This document shows, piece after piece, positions 34,622 to 46,424 of a stretch of DNA of 64,000 nucleotides. A program made the position numbers and the translations under genes. Source of the stretch: Gentiana macrophylla (Eukaryota; Streptophyta; Magnoliopsida; Gentianales; Gentianaceae); NCBI GenBank assembly GCA_026214975.1, contig JAOBSW010000639.1, positions 1-64,000 of the forward strand, written 5' to 3'. Numbering within the stretch: the stretch's first letter is position 1; every line of letters starts with the position of its first letter. The notes under the pieces are model-generated. The model had not been told where the DNA came from and made no database searches. It saw only the letters and a program-made list of their open reading frames with translations.

Positions 34622-35699
34622 TTGGTTGTAGGAAATGGAAATCACTTACACATTGCTCACACAGGTTCCTCCATCATGCACCCTAATCTTCACTTATCAC
34701 ATATACTTCATATTCCAAAAATTCAAAAGAATCTTCTTAGTGTTTCCAAGTTAACTGCTGATAACCCTATTTTAATTGAATTCCCTGCTTCTAAATGTGT
34801 TGTTAAGGATCAAGCCTCAAAGAAAGTCCTTCTGGAAGGAATCCCGGAAAATGGCATATACAAGATTCTGCCAGCCAAAGACACTAAGTCTACTCAGTCC
34901 AGCCAAATCACTCTTCAGAGCTCCCCCCAATCCAGAAGTTTATCAGCTTGTTTATTTACCTCTAGCAACCAAAGTAATCAAGCCATTGTATGCCATAGAA
35001 GATTAGGTCACCCTTCAGTGAAGGTGTTGAATCAAGTCTTAAATAATTGTAATGTGAATGTTAATGAACAATTGCCTTTCTGTGTTGACTGTCAATATGG
35101 TAAATCAGATGCTTCTCCGCTCTTTTGTTTCTAAAAATAGAGCTTCTAAACCCCTTGAACTTGTGCACACTGATCTATGGGGTCCTTCCCCTATTAGATC
35201 AACTTATGGCTATCTGTACTATATCCATTTCATTGAAAACTTTATTAAATACACATGGATGTATCCCTTAATAGTTAAATCGATGTGTTTGATGCCTTTC
35301 TTGTGGTTAAAAATCTGGTAGAAAATCAATTTGACACTAAGATCAAAAGCGTGCAACATTGGGGAGGGAGTATAGGACTCTAGCGCCTTATCTTGCTAAG
35401 CATGGAATCAGATTTAGGCATCCCTGACCTCACATCCTTCCCAAAACGGGATATCTGAGAGAAAACATAGGCACATAGTTGAAACTGGTTTGACCCTTCT
35501 TTCTCAAGTTAGTTTACCCCAAAAATACTGGTGGGATAGTTTCTTACAAGCTGTCAGCCTAATCAACATCTTACCCACCCATGTTTTGGATCATGTGTCA
35601 CCTCATGAAGTTCTGTTTAAGCAAAAACCTAACTATAATATCATCAAAACCTTTGGTTGTGCCTGCTATCTCTGTCACAGACCTTACCTTACCCAATAG
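34622..35699 (+). pseudogene. Copia pre-integrase and integrase
   Basis: HILHIPKIQKNLLSVSKLTA and RRLGHPSVKVLNQVL mark the pre-integrase domain, with the zinc cysteines FCVDCQYGKS. After a shift near 35100, PLELVHTDLWGPSPIRSTYG gives the first catalytic aspartate. The region 35330-35480 is scrambled, so the second acid cannot be read. INILPTHVLDHVSPHEVLFK at about 35570 closes the core. Confidence 0.85.
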
Positions 35700-37019
35700 T
35701 CCAATATCATACACAAAAGTGTGTTTATCTTGGTCTCAGTCATATTCACAAGGGTTATAAGTGTCTAGATTCCACAGGGAGAGTCTATGTGTGCAGAGAT
35801 GTCACCTTTAATGAACTTGAATTTCCTTATGTTGCTCTTCATCCTACAACTAAATCTCATGTTTCTTTTGATCCTGCTGTGTCAACCCCAGTTTACTCCT
35901 TCCCTGATTCTCATGGGGCATCCTCTCCACCAGATGCACCTTTTACTCCTAGTGTCACGCTAGGTCCTTCCCCACATCTTGACATACCTAATCATACCCC
36001 CACACCATGTCCCATACCACATCTTTCCAGCTCTTCATCCTCATCATCTTCATCCTCTCCAATCCCTACTATCAGTCCTAGTCCCCCTGCCTCACCATTA
36101 CCATTACCATTACCATCACCATCACCATCACCATCTCCCAGTCCTGTTGCTCAATCCCTCTGGACATGCTATGAAAACAAGGTCCAAAAGTGGAGTGTTT
36201 AAGCCAAAATCTATTTTTACCCTCTTGTCTAAGAACAATGTGAGTGATATCCCTTCTGAACCATCCTCAGTGTCAGAAGCTTTAACTCTACCTTATTGGA
36301 AAAAGGTTATGGAAGAGGAATATAATGCCCTCATAGAAAATCAAACTTGGGAGTTGGTGCCACCTTCTATGAATCAATACTTAGTGGGCAACAAGTGGAT
36401 CTTCAAAATTAAACACAAACCAAATGGCTCGGTGCTGAAGTACAAGGCTAGACTAGTAACCAAAGGGTACTCACAGCAAGAAGGGGTAGACTACTTAGAA
36501 ACTTTTAGCTCTGTGGCAAAAGCTGTCACAATAAGAGTTTTTCTAACTGTTGATGTCACTAAGCAGTGGCATATCAAGAAAATAGACATTAATAATGCAT
36601 TCATGAATGGAAAATTGCAGGAATCTGTCTACATGCTACAACCTGCAGGGTTCCAAAGTACAACAAAGCCTGATTATGTGTGCAAACTGAAAAAGGATCT
36701 ATATGGGCTCAAACAGGCCCCTAAAGCCTGGTTTGAGGAGCTAAGGGGTCAATTGGTAAAGTGGGGATTCAAGCAAGCCATTTCTAATAACCCACTCTTT
36801 ATTCTAAAGACTGACACTGTTGTCTTGTACATCCTTGTAAATGTGGATGACTTTCTTATCATAGGTAATTCTGAACAATACATACAGAAGTTCATCAAGC
36901 TGTTGCACTCCAGGTTTCCTCTCAAAGAGTTGGGTGAGGTCAGTCAATTTCTAGGAATGGAAGCCACTAGAGACTCAAGTGGGAGCTTGTGTCTCAGTCA
37001 GAAACATTATGGACAATAG
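35657..37019 (+). pseudogene. Copia integrase tail, proline-rich linker and reverse transcriptase
   Basis: The frame 35657-36202 carries KCVYLGLSHIHKGYKCLDST and a serine/proline-rich linker with a CCATCA microsatellite (36085-36140). The linker contains the frameshift into 35979-37019. There the RT reads WKKVMEEEYNALIENQTWEL, KPNGSVLKYKARLVTKGYSQ, QLYGLKQAPKAWFEE-like text and ILVNVDDFLIIGN (usual YVDD changed to NVDD). The RT frame is open for about 250 codons, ending in a TAG at 37017. Confidence 0.88.
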
Positions 37020-37800
37020 TTGTTAAACAAACTTGGAATGAATAATCTGAAGCATGTTGCTACACCTATGGTTACTGGTAAGACCTTTGAACCAAACCAA
37101 GGTATTCCTATGTCCAATCTTTCATTATACATAAGTGTGATTGTAGCTCTACAATACATGACCTTCACTAGACCTGACATTGCCTATGCTGTAAATTCGC
37201 TTAGTCAATTCATGCATGATCCTAGAGATATACACTGGCAAGCACTCAAAATATTATTGAGATACATCAAAGGCACTCTGCATTACAGCCTGCATTTTAA
37301 ATATGGGGGAAGTTTGACTGTTACAAGATATTACGATCTTTGGGTGGAAATTGCCGCCACATGTGAGAAAAGTCGATTCTTTGGTCACTTTGCATCTATC
37401 TAGGACCATCACTAGTTTCATGGCATTCAAAGAAGCAACACAGGTTGTGTCAAGATCAAGCACTGAATCTGAATACAAAAGCCTGGCACATGCAGCTGCA
37501 GATATAGCATGGTTAAAGTCTCTACTTTTTGAGCTTGGGATCAGACTTGACAAGAAGTCATTTATTGTGATAATACTGGTGCAGAATCGCTAGCACAGAA
37601 TCCAGTGTATCACTCTAAAACCAAACATATATAGATAGATATGCACTATGTGAGAAACTAGGTTCTTGAAGGCAAACTTGATGTCAGTCATATTCCTACT
37701 TATGATCAGCCTGCAGATGTGTTTACCAAGGTCTTGTCTGGAGTTAAATTTATACCCTTTAGGACCAAACTGAATGTGCAGCTTCCCACATTAAGTTTGA
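37020..37800 (+). pseudogene. Copia RNase H
   Basis: MTFTRPDIAYAVNSLSQFMH, then [20 protein letters not shown] and PTYDQPADVFTKVLSG identify RNase H and the closing motif. The YSDADWAG box is destroyed around 37330-37400 by a small deletion. Confidence 0.87.
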
Positions 37801-37807
37801 GATTGGG

Positions 37808-38009
37808 TGTTGAGAAATTAGCTGCTATTATTATATATGTGGCATAATGCTACTGGTACATGTGTGTGATGATGTGTCACTAGTACATTGGACCATGTGT
37901 ATGTTTGTTAGATTTGTTGTGTCTGTTAGAGATTGGATGATATAATGTATGTACTAAGCACAATTATCCATCAATGAGAAAGATTTACTGCTTCTGATTT
38001 TCCATCTCA
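37808..38009 (+). repeat. 3' LTR of the plus-strand copia element
   Basis: About 202 bp; preceded by TTAAGTTTGAGATTGGG, a weak purine tract. Confidence 0.85.
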
Positions 38010-39309
38010 ACCCAATTAAAGGTTCTGTTTACCATGTTTGGCAAATGGATCACAATCCAATACTTGAAAATATATCACTAAGAAAACGTTAAGGCTTTTA
38101 CAAGAAAATTAAAGGCTACAAGTTTGTAAAAGTAGAAAGCCAGTTTGCTTGGTGTTGAAACAGGCTGAATCACAATGCAAAATAAGGGCACATTAATCAA
38201 ATGAACCACATTAAAGTGATTATGGATTATCTAATCATACTTTTACAGAACCAATTGAACTTTTCGATAGGGCTTTAAAAAAGTGGGATGAATTTTTTAT
38301 ACAAATAAAAAACCACCAAATTATCTTTATATAATACTCGTGATCATCAGCAGCAAATAACGTAATAAATCAATTCGATGGACCGTATTATCTTGACAAC
38401 GGGAGAAAAAAAAAACATTTGTAGAGAAGAACAATATCAATCCACCAGAAATTAGTTTAATGGCAGAACAAAAAGAAATCAATCAACATACTTAAAACAT
38501 AAAAAAAAATCAACCAAAAAAAAAAAAAACCAATGAAAGGTTACTAACTATCTAGCTTCACGCGCGGTGGTGGTGGATTTCTTCACAAGAAATAGAACAA
38601 GCGAGGATTAAAGTATGTAATCGCCCTTTAATTTCCGATTAGGGGATTTCCTATTATTATATATTATTATTATTAGTAATAGTAAATATGTATTAGACAA
38701 TACAAAGAACGTTTGGAGGAAGGAAGGAAGGAAGAGGGAGCATGTATGTGTATGTCGGTCTTTTCTTTTCACTTTTCCTTTTCTTGGTCAAGATATATTT
38801 TCTCATTAACCACTAAGCTAATTAATCGTGCGACTATACATTATATCCCACAATTTTATATATATAAAATATATATATTAATGATGCTTGACTTTATCAT
38901 CTAGGTGAATGTTTTTTTTTTGTAGTATCAGAGACGTCATGACCTTGGTATTTAACGTTTATACGGCAATCGGTCAATCACAGCACTCTTAGTATGAAGG
39001 GCTAGAAATCATAAACGAAACGGGCATACCTATAAAACAGGGATGGCAAAATGCAAAGAGCATGTAACTGTCAGTTCAGACAGCAGATTGAGTACTTAAG
39101 AAGACTTCATAAGGTCGTAAGTTACATAAAGAAACCATGAATAAACAAATTTGTTTTATTTGATAATCATGCAAGCATTGTTATCAGATTACCATCAACA
39201 TCTTCAGGTGAAGATTGTGATGGAAGCAAAAGAGCAAAATAAATAAAGTTGGACCATGTCTTTGTAGTTTGAACTTGTTACAGTCAAAAGTTGCTAAGTT
39301 TAGTGTTAA
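38010..39309. other. AT-rich intergenic DNA, no gene recognised
   Basis: A-rich runs (38515-38530) and a (GGAA)n patch near 38715. No coding signal recognised. Confidence 0.6.
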
Positions 39310-39626
39310 GTAACTAACACTTTAAAGATGCTTGTCTTCTCCTTTGTTCTTCTTCTTCTTCGGTGTTTCTGTAATCTTGCTGGCTTGTGCACTAGAGGGC
39401 TGGGAGTCAACATTTCCCAAATCTTCAGCAGTGACTATTCCAAAGTTGAAGGTTCTTTTAGCATTGGAAGGGTGAGAACTGCTGCATTCAGATGGGACAC
39501 ATTCCTGGGAAATTCTTCAAGAACATTTCTCGTCGTCGGCATGAAGAACTCTGTTTCTGACACATGTGTTGTGCTTGAGGTAGGTGACAACACTACAACC
39601 TCAGCAGAAGTAGTGTCATAGGTTGC
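39310..39626 (-). pseudogene. Possible C-terminal tail of the RPA-like pseudogene
   Basis: After the TGA at 39627 the minus strand stays readable: THVSETEFFMPTTRNVLEEF, then a TAG, then KPARLQKHRRRRRTKEK. A basic tail is common in plant RPA-like proteins, so this may be degraded coding sequence of the gene upstream. Confidence 0.35.
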
Positions 39627-41656
39627 TCAACGAAGCCCACCTGCTGTAGATGTTGTTGGTGTTGTATTTTCAGTAAATGCTTTAATTTCGTCGGTCGTGT
39701 AGGTCTTAAGTATCACATACCTTCGAAGAATCACACCATTGACTCGTTTATCATAGTACTCTACCAAGCAAACAACCTCTGTGTTATCCATTGCAATGGA
39801 AATTTCGTTTAAAGGGGACTACCCTTGCAAGTACAGGTTATATAGTATGTTAATCAAAGAACATGACACAGGGAAGCAGCAAAGAAGATGGTGTTGTAGT
39901 AATGCAAGTACATGTTGCATTGAAGCAGGCAACTACTAACATGAAACCAGTACCTCATCTTTAAGTTTTTTGATCTCAATAGCACTGAATAGACACAGTT
40001 TTTCAGCATCGGGGGATTTTATCGTGCTTCTCATGTTTGTCTTTTCATCGTTCAATGTTAGTGGTAAGGTAATCCTACATGATGAATTTAGATAATAAGT
40101 AGAATACAATAGATCGCAATAGCACAGACTTGCATAAGACATGTATGAATGCATATATTCTCATATTACCTAACTTCAATATGAGAAAGCACCGTACATC
40201 CTGAACATTCGACGTTCCGATCTACGTAAGCATCAACGATCATTTTACAGTTTGCACACATAATATAGTACAGATGATTACGTGTAACGCTTAAGCGAAC
40301 CTTGCCTTTTATCCATCATGTTTTGGCATGCACATGTATGAAAAGTAAACCAGGTAATTGTGTTGGCACCAAGATGTCAGCACATAACATTTGTATTCAC
40401 TTACATTCTGGAAAGCTGCCATCGTTGCTGTTAAATCCAATATTTCTTCTTCTTTCGGTGGGATGAAGAACTTGCTGTTATTTTCGTAGGCTTTGTTCTT
40501 GATCTAATCAGCAACCTTCATCTTATTTTGAGCATACCTGTTAATCAGGAGGAAGAAACAGAAAATGTGAGAACATTTAATGGGGAGCACACAACTGAAT
40601 GGTACGAAGTATAGCATACCATTTCTTCAGGCCAAGATCCTCTGGAAGCGATGGATTTTCAAGAAAATAGGTATTGTTTCTTGTTGCCAAGGACAGACCT
40701 GTAAGATGTCACTAAGTCAATTGTAGTAAACAGACAGAACCATAGAATGCGGTTGTAAGCGTGAAAGAAACCTACCATGGAACGTTCTCAATTCAAGGCT
40801 GGAAGCAATTATAGTTACTGGGTCGTTTTTGTAAGTATCAATGTCTGGATCATAATCCGCTAGCAAATCTATCCAAAGTTGTAGAACAATCGGAACTTCT
40901 CTGTATCATTTAAGGACCATGTTAGTGTGGCTGTTACATTGTTTTACAAGAAATCCAAAGAGAGAGTACTAAGTAACTCACTCTTCGTTAACAACAAAAT
41001 CTTTTGCACATTTTGGGTTTGAAATGTCAATGACCGGGAAACGTGATTGTTTAAATTTTTTGTTTTTCTTTTGGGTGTTAGAACAGCTAGCATCCAGGTG
41101 GGGCGTATGAGCAATATCAAAGTCCATTACAGATGTGTTGGCAAAAGTGATTTCTTTGGTTTGACCAATACTCAATTCATCATTACCGATCTTTTGAGCT
41201 AAGTAACCAGGCCTAGGCTTCGCAGTTCCAGTAGTACGCATGGCACTGTACAGAAGAAACTGTGTAACTAACTTGTTTACTCTTAATTAGCTTTGATACA
41301 AAAGCATGCACATATAGATGTAATAAATTTTGTGAGAAGCATGCACATATAGATGCATACATCTCTAGTGAGAAGCTGCATAGCGATAAACTTATTTATT
41401 AGACAGATAAACAGATGCACATATACACAAACAGATGCAGATATGCACATATAGGTTGCAAAAACATGGACAGATAGATGTAGAGATTCTTAGTGACTAA
41501 CTGTAGTATAATACACTGTAAGTATGCCTAACCAAGTTGTCACTTCATAACCCTAATACCATAAAAGCAGCTATATAAAGCAAGAGTTGAGTAAGAAGAC
41601 TTAAAGTATATAAAAAGTATCACACACCTCAGCTTATGCAGCAAACCTTCCTTCAT
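39627..41656 (-). pseudogene. Replication protein A large subunit-like gene, broken by a stop
   Basis: Eight exons join in phase: 41656-41628, 41245-40982, 40900-40776, 40698-40620, 40537-40405, about 40300-40170, 40074-39954 and 39818-39627. The product starts MKEGLLHKLSAMRTTGTAKP, has an OB-fold-like stretch (VPIVLQLWIDLLADYD, TIIASSLELRTFHGLSLATR, FLENPSLPEDLGLKKW) and a zinc ribbon C-x2-C...C-x2-C (YYIMCANCKMIVDAYVDRNV, ECSGC), as in the DNA-binding C-terminal domain of RPA70-like proteins. These bind single-stranded DNA in the nucleus. Exon 5 contains an in-frame TAG (40506-40504) after KMKVAD, so the gene is a pseudogene unless splicing avoids it. Many plant RPA-like copies are scattered by transposons (Helitrons carry them), but I see no Helitron ends here. 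Confidence 0.7.
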
Positions 41657-41990
41657 GATGCTTCACTTTTCGAAATCCTGTACAAGAAGCCATATTTAAA
41701 AATTGTCAAAACTGCAACAGGAAGAAACAGGTGAACAAATGTGAACGATGCAGTTAACAGAACTGCAGGTGAAGTAAGCTAATACTGTAGAAGCAACAAT
41801 GTAAAGCAAGACATGAAGAGAAGGTGTTAAAATATATAACAGGAAGCAACTCCTGATCCAACGCAGCCAATCTTCCTTGTAAGTACGTCTCCAGATCCTG
41901 TACAACAAGCCACATTAAAGAATTGTCAGAAAAGCAACAAGAACACTCAGGCAAACAACTTGAAAAGATGCAGGCAACACAAGCACCGAA
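41569..41990. repeat. Tandem duplication upstream of the RPA-like pseudogene
   Basis: 41569-41760 and 41800-41990 are diverged copies: both have ATATAAAGCAAGAG-like text, a TCCTTC(A/G) exon-like patch, and GATCCTGTACAA.AAGCCA. The left copy holds the first exon of the RPA-like gene; the right copy has a matching open patch (DLETYLQGRLAALDQELL). Confidence 0.6.
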
Positions 41991-42025
41991 GAAGGAATTA
42001 CATCATTTGTTATCTTAACACCTAC

Positions 42026-42330
42026 CATTTACCCCACAACAGAGGCAGCCAAACTAAAAGCAACTGACAAAGCAAAAATAAGAAACAAAGAGTACCTACC
42101 AGACCTCCAAGGCACGTGAAGGTTAATTTTAACCACAATAGTTACAGAAAAAACAGCAGGGAAAATGAACAGCATTTCTGATTTTACCAGCTGCTATTTA
42201 CCCCCCACCAGAGGCAGTTAAAATAAAAGCATTCGGCAAAGTTAAAAGAAGAAAGAAAAAGTACCCACCACACCTGCAAGGCACATGATCTCTAACCACA
42301 AGAGTTATAGAAAAGAATGCAGAAGAAATG
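42026..42330. repeat. Second tandem duplication, about 170 bp unit
   Basis: TTTACCCC.CA.CAGAGGCAG, AAAGTACC.ACCA.ACCT.CA, AGGCACRTGA and AACCACAA.AGTTA.AGAAAA recur at about 170 bp spacing. No coding sense found. Confidence 0.7.
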
Positions 42331-43245
42331 CTCCCACCGTCGAGAAGAACAAAGAAAAGACATTTGTCATTTAGCAACCCTCAAAAAACATTTCTACAGG
42401 ATAACCGTAGGTCGTTTTCTAACTATCGACCATTGGAGAATACAGCGTCCAAGGCAAATAATTAAACTCTTGGAATAAATTTCCCAGAAAAAAAAGGACA
42501 AACATTTTCGGTGTTTTGTAAAGGCATCAACTTTTATTCCAAACAGCATGTATAAGAAGACCATCAGAAGACCATAAAAGAGAGACACCGAAAAATACAT
42601 TCAAAGATTACTATGTCAAAGAGAAGAGAAATGAAACCAAAGGAGAAAACATATTACGGACGGCATGCATGGTTCAAGTAACAAATTCTTTGATAAAATT
42701 GTTTGTGATTTAAGTGTTACCATGTTTATGTATGTAATCGGGGTTTAGTACAAAGATGGGTGAACTCGGAATGCTATAATATGAGTTTGGAGGTGCGGAG
42801 TGCACACTCGTATAAGTATTTACGAGTTTACGGATATAAATGATCAATTAATGTTCAAAACCACTTAAAGGACTAAAAATTCGATTTGGGGAAGCGAGAG
42901 GAAAGCGGTCACTCTGTCACCACTGTGCGCCTACCGCTGTTCAGTTCGATCAAGGCAAAATTATGATCAGAGAGTTTAAGAGCATATATGAAAGAATTCA
43001 ATTGCTTGATCATCTTTGAGTGTCAATAACTTTCTAATAAAACTCCTTAAGTATTCTTCTCTTTTGGTGCCATAAAGTGAAGAGAAACATAGTCTTATCT
43101 CACAAGAGTATTTGTGTAACCCGAGGCATCTTATAAGGGTCAAATAACTTTTGTAGGAAATTGTTTATCACGATTCTACGTTATATCAAGCATATCAGAT
43201 TTTCTGCGTTTTCTGCGTTTTGTTTTGACATTGTTGTTCCCTTGA
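42331..43245. other. Intergenic DNA, no gene recognised
   Basis: AT-rich with short chance ORFs. Nothing assigned. Confidence 0.55.
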
Positions 43246-43630
43246 AAGCCACAATTTACAACAATCTACAAAAGTTAATTAGAATTTCTGCAATGTCAAT
43301 TGTCAAGGAGATGACTGCAAACTTTGGTAACTTGGAAAAGTTTGAAGGTTTTAATTTTAGAAGATGGCAAAGGAAGATGCATTTTTTTCGACAACATTGA
43401 AAGTGGTGTATGTGTTGAGTACACCAATGCCTCAAGTGTTGGATGATGGACCTTTGAGGAGGCGAGGAGGAAGAACAAGTGGGAGAATGATGACTACATC
43501 TGTAGAGGTCACATTCTAAACGGTATGTCTCGATTCTTTGTTTGACATTTATCAAAATGTTGAGTCTCATGAAAGAACTTTGGGATTCACTAGAGACTAA
43601 ATACATTAAAGCCACAATTTACAACAAAAA
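43246..43630 (+). pseudogene. Copia Gag fragment between short direct repeats
   Basis: Reads MTANFGNLEKFEGFNFRRWQ then RKMHFF, shifted to TLKVVYVLSTPMPQVLDDGP and, further on, KNKWENDDYICRGHILNGMS and ELWDSLETKYIKA. This is the UBN2-type Gag of plant copia elements. About 360 bp only, with several shifts. An AAAGCCACAATTTACAACAA string stands at both ends (43247-43266 and 43610-43629), like a long target duplication. Confidence 0.75.
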
Positions 43631-43767
43631 TCACAGTGGCTAGGGACAGAATTCTGCAATAAATGAATCATCAGGCTGCATATTAAATTTTCTTACCATA
43701 TCTGCAAATACTGTACTCGGGGAGTAATGAGGCGGAAGAAAACCAAGCAGAAGAAAATATGAAGAGG
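43631..43767. other. Short spacer before the gypsy element
   Basis: No feature seen, apart from the target site TTATG at 43768-43772. Confidence 0.5.
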
Positions 43768-43772
43768 TTATG

Positions 43773-44022
43773 TGATGTAGGGACATCCATGTACACGTGG
43801 CACCTAAACCATTTGATAGATTTGCATACATGTACCCATTTGTCATTTTGCATCCATTTTTGTCTGTTTGCATAAGGCCGTTAGGCCAGTACCATCCGTA
43901 GCATATTAGAGATCATTCCTGCATTTTCATTTCTCAATTTTCGCATATTGTAAACTTGAATTTTAGAGCACTGTAGCTCTTGGTTGATCTTTTCTTAATT
44001 AAATCAAGGATTCACGCCATTA
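43773..44022 (+). repeat. 5' LTR of the gypsy element
   Basis: Begins TGATGTAGGGACATCC and ends TTCACGCCATTA. Confidence 0.9.
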
Positions 44023-44064
44023 TCTGGTATCAAGAGCCTAGGCTACCTTCCTTTAGCTCCGCTG

Positions 44065-44960
44065 ATGGCAGGTTCTGATGTAGTGGTCGGCCGGAACTCC
44101 GACGATGATCGAGTTTCGAAGTCCCATCGGGAAGAATTGAGTGAAGTGAAGCAGAAGCTTGAGGACTTTATGCGAGAAATGCAGATCGTGGTCAAGGATC
44201 TACAGCGAAGTCAAGCAGAAATCAAGAAAGCTCCTCATTTGGAGGAACGAGAGTTACCTCGGACCCCTAAAGAGGACAACTTAGTCGTGGTTCACTAGAA
44301 AGGGCCGGAAGGGAGCGGGAAAACAAGGGAGAATGTGTCGGAACCGGTGAAAGTTAAAGGTGTACGAGATAGCCTAGGCAGACCACCGGAGTTCAAGGAG
44401 ATCAGCTCCGATTCTGACCCAGATGCTTCAGATTGGAACCCACCAACACAGGAAAGAACGAGGGTTTATAACCCACCAATGAGGTATGTAGCTGGTCCAG
44501 AAAACTCTAATTTTTAAAGATGGAAATCTCTACATTTGATGGGACTATGCATGCTGAGGATTTCTTAGACTGGGTAGATTCTGTAGAGGATTATTTTGAA
44601 GGATGAGACCACATGAACACCTAAAATGCAAGATAGTGTCCTATAAATTGAAGGGGGGAGCTAGGGCATGGTGGAAACAGATGCAGAACACCCGTCATTT
44701 GAAAGGAAAACACAAGATTAGGATCGATTTAAGATGAAGCGACTTACGATGAGTAGATTCCCGCCTTCTAATTATAATAGAACACTATGTTAGACTTCTT
44801 CAATCGCAAGCAGATGGGAAGAAGCTGTGAAGGAGTACACAGATGAATTTTACTGAGTTAGGGGCAAGGTCACCACCCAGGAGGACCCTGAAGTGCAAGT
44901 TACTGTGTACATAGGGGGCTGAGTGAAGAATTTCAAGAAAAGCTAGAAATAGCACCCATT
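44065..44960 (+). pseudogene. gag: Gypsy Gag, N-terminal part in several frames
   Basis: MAGSDVVVGRNSDDDRVSKS opens 34 bases after the primer site and leads into a coiled-coil-like stretch (EELSEVKQKLEDFMREMQIV). A TAG at 44296 ends it; 44335-44517 continues as a linker. At 44520 onward MEISTFDGTMHAEDFLDWVD is the Gag domain proper, broken by a TGA at about 44605, with LKGGARAWWKQMQ following in another frame. Confidence 0.85.
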
Positions 44961-44978
44961 TGGAGTCTTAATGAAGCT

Positions 44979-46424
44979 GTGAACCTTGCTTTTACAATAG
45001 AAAAACAAATGCAGAGAAAGGCGGCTAAGAATACCCCTACCATGAGGCAACTTACCCCAAATAACTCTCCTATGAACTCCCTTCAACCAAAAGGTCAAGA
45101 ATCAAATGACCAACTTAAGAACAGGGCCAAGGGAGTAGATAATAAACCTCCAAATCCTTATGCTAAGCCAGCAGCCCCAAAGTGCTACAGGTGTGGCCAA
45201 CCTGGACACAAGTCTAATGAATGTCAAGTGAACAGAAAGCAAGTGACCTTGCTAGATAAACAAGAGGTGGAATCTGAAATTTACACTGAACAAGAGGAAG
45301 AACAGATTGAAGAAGTAGAAAGGGATGAGGGGGAAATGTTGGTGTGCATCGTGGAACATCTCCTCTTTTCAGAACCTACACCAACTCAAAAGCATGCCCT
45401 GTTTAGAACCAGATGTACAATCAGTGGCAAGGTTTGTGAAGTGATCATAGATAGTGGATCAAGTGAGAACCTTATCTCAAGGGCAGCTGTGAAAGCCTTA
45501 GGACTTAGCACTACACCCCATTCTCATCCATACAAGATGGGATGGATCAAGAAGGGCCCAGAAAGCAGGGTTTCAGAAGTTTGTAAAGTGAGATTTTCCA
45601 TTGGAAAGGCTTATGTAGATGAAGTGACCTGTGATGTTGTGGAGATGGATGCTTGTCACTTGTTGTTGGGCAGGCCCTGGCAATTTGAGAGAGATGTGAT
45701 GCACAAGGGAAGAGACAACACCTATATTTTCTCTTGGATGGGCAAGAAAGTAGTTCTCATGCCAATGTCACAGAATGATACCAAGGCTGACAATCAGAAA
45801 GGAAAGGCTCCCATGTTACTCACTTCTGGGAGGAACTTTGAATCAGAAATAGAATATTCCTCAAGGCTATTTGGACTATTTCAGAAAGAAGTGCATGAGA
45901 CAGACATCCTAGGCACTTTGAGTGATGAGATTCAACAACTTTTGGATGAATTTCAAGACTTGTACCCTACAGAATTACCATATGGATTGCCACCCACAAG
46001 GGAGATTCAACATAACATAGACCTCATACATGGAGCATCTTTGCCTAACCTACCACACTATAGACTATGTCCCAAGGAACAAAAGATCCTACAAGACATT
46101 GTTGATGACTTACTGGCCAAACAAGTTATACGGCCTAGTACCAGCCCCTGTGCTGTACCAGCCCTACTAGTACCAAAAAAAGATAATCAGTGGAGGATGT
46201 GTGTAGATAGCAGGGCCATTAACAAGATCACTGTCAAATACCGATTCCCTATGCCAAGGACCGATGATCTGATGGATCACTTGATTGGAGCTACTGTGTT
46301 CACCAAAATTGACCTCACCAGTGGTTATCATCAAATAAGGATCAGACAGGGAGATGAATGGAAGACTAGTTTCACAACACAAGAAGGGCTTTATGAATGG
46401 ATGGTCATGCCCTTTGGCCTTTGA
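44979..46424 (+). pseudogene. Gypsy Gag zinc knuckle, protease and RT first half
   Basis: A 481-codon open frame. A CCHC knuckle (CYRCGQPGHKSNEC) lies at about residue 68, the protease active site (VIIDSGSSENLISRA) at about 155, a linker, then RT: ALLVPKKDNQWRMCVDSRAI, FTKIDLTSGYHQIRI and MVMPFGL. A TGA at 46422 interrupts RT directly before NAP(I/S)TF, where all relatives read through. No initiation codon of a normal Gag-Pol is at this start; the frame continues broken Gag. Confidence 0.92.

Larger units (their letters stand above)
33088..38009 (+). mobile_element. Ty1/copia retrotransposon, plus strand, inactive
   Basis: Left LTR 33088-33297 and right LTR 37808-38009 both start TGTTGAGAAAT and end CCATCT. 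A mutated tRNA-iMet primer site (TGGAATCAGAGCC) follows the left LTR. The flanks CAATC and CAACC are a target duplication with one mismatch if the LTRs end at CT, so the exact ends are uncertain. Gag, protease, integrase, RT and RNase H follow in copia order, with many stops and shifts. Confidence 0.88.

Noticed and set aside
39328..39621. Plus-strand 97-codon ORF with signal-peptide-like start
   Set aside because: The opposite strand reads as a continuation of the RPA-like gene, and the leucine-rich start comes from a CTT repeat.
43640..43873. Minus-strand ORF across the gypsy 5' LTR, and its twin at 48463-48675
   Set aside because: Both are the LTR read backwards; the shared peptide only reflects LTR identity.
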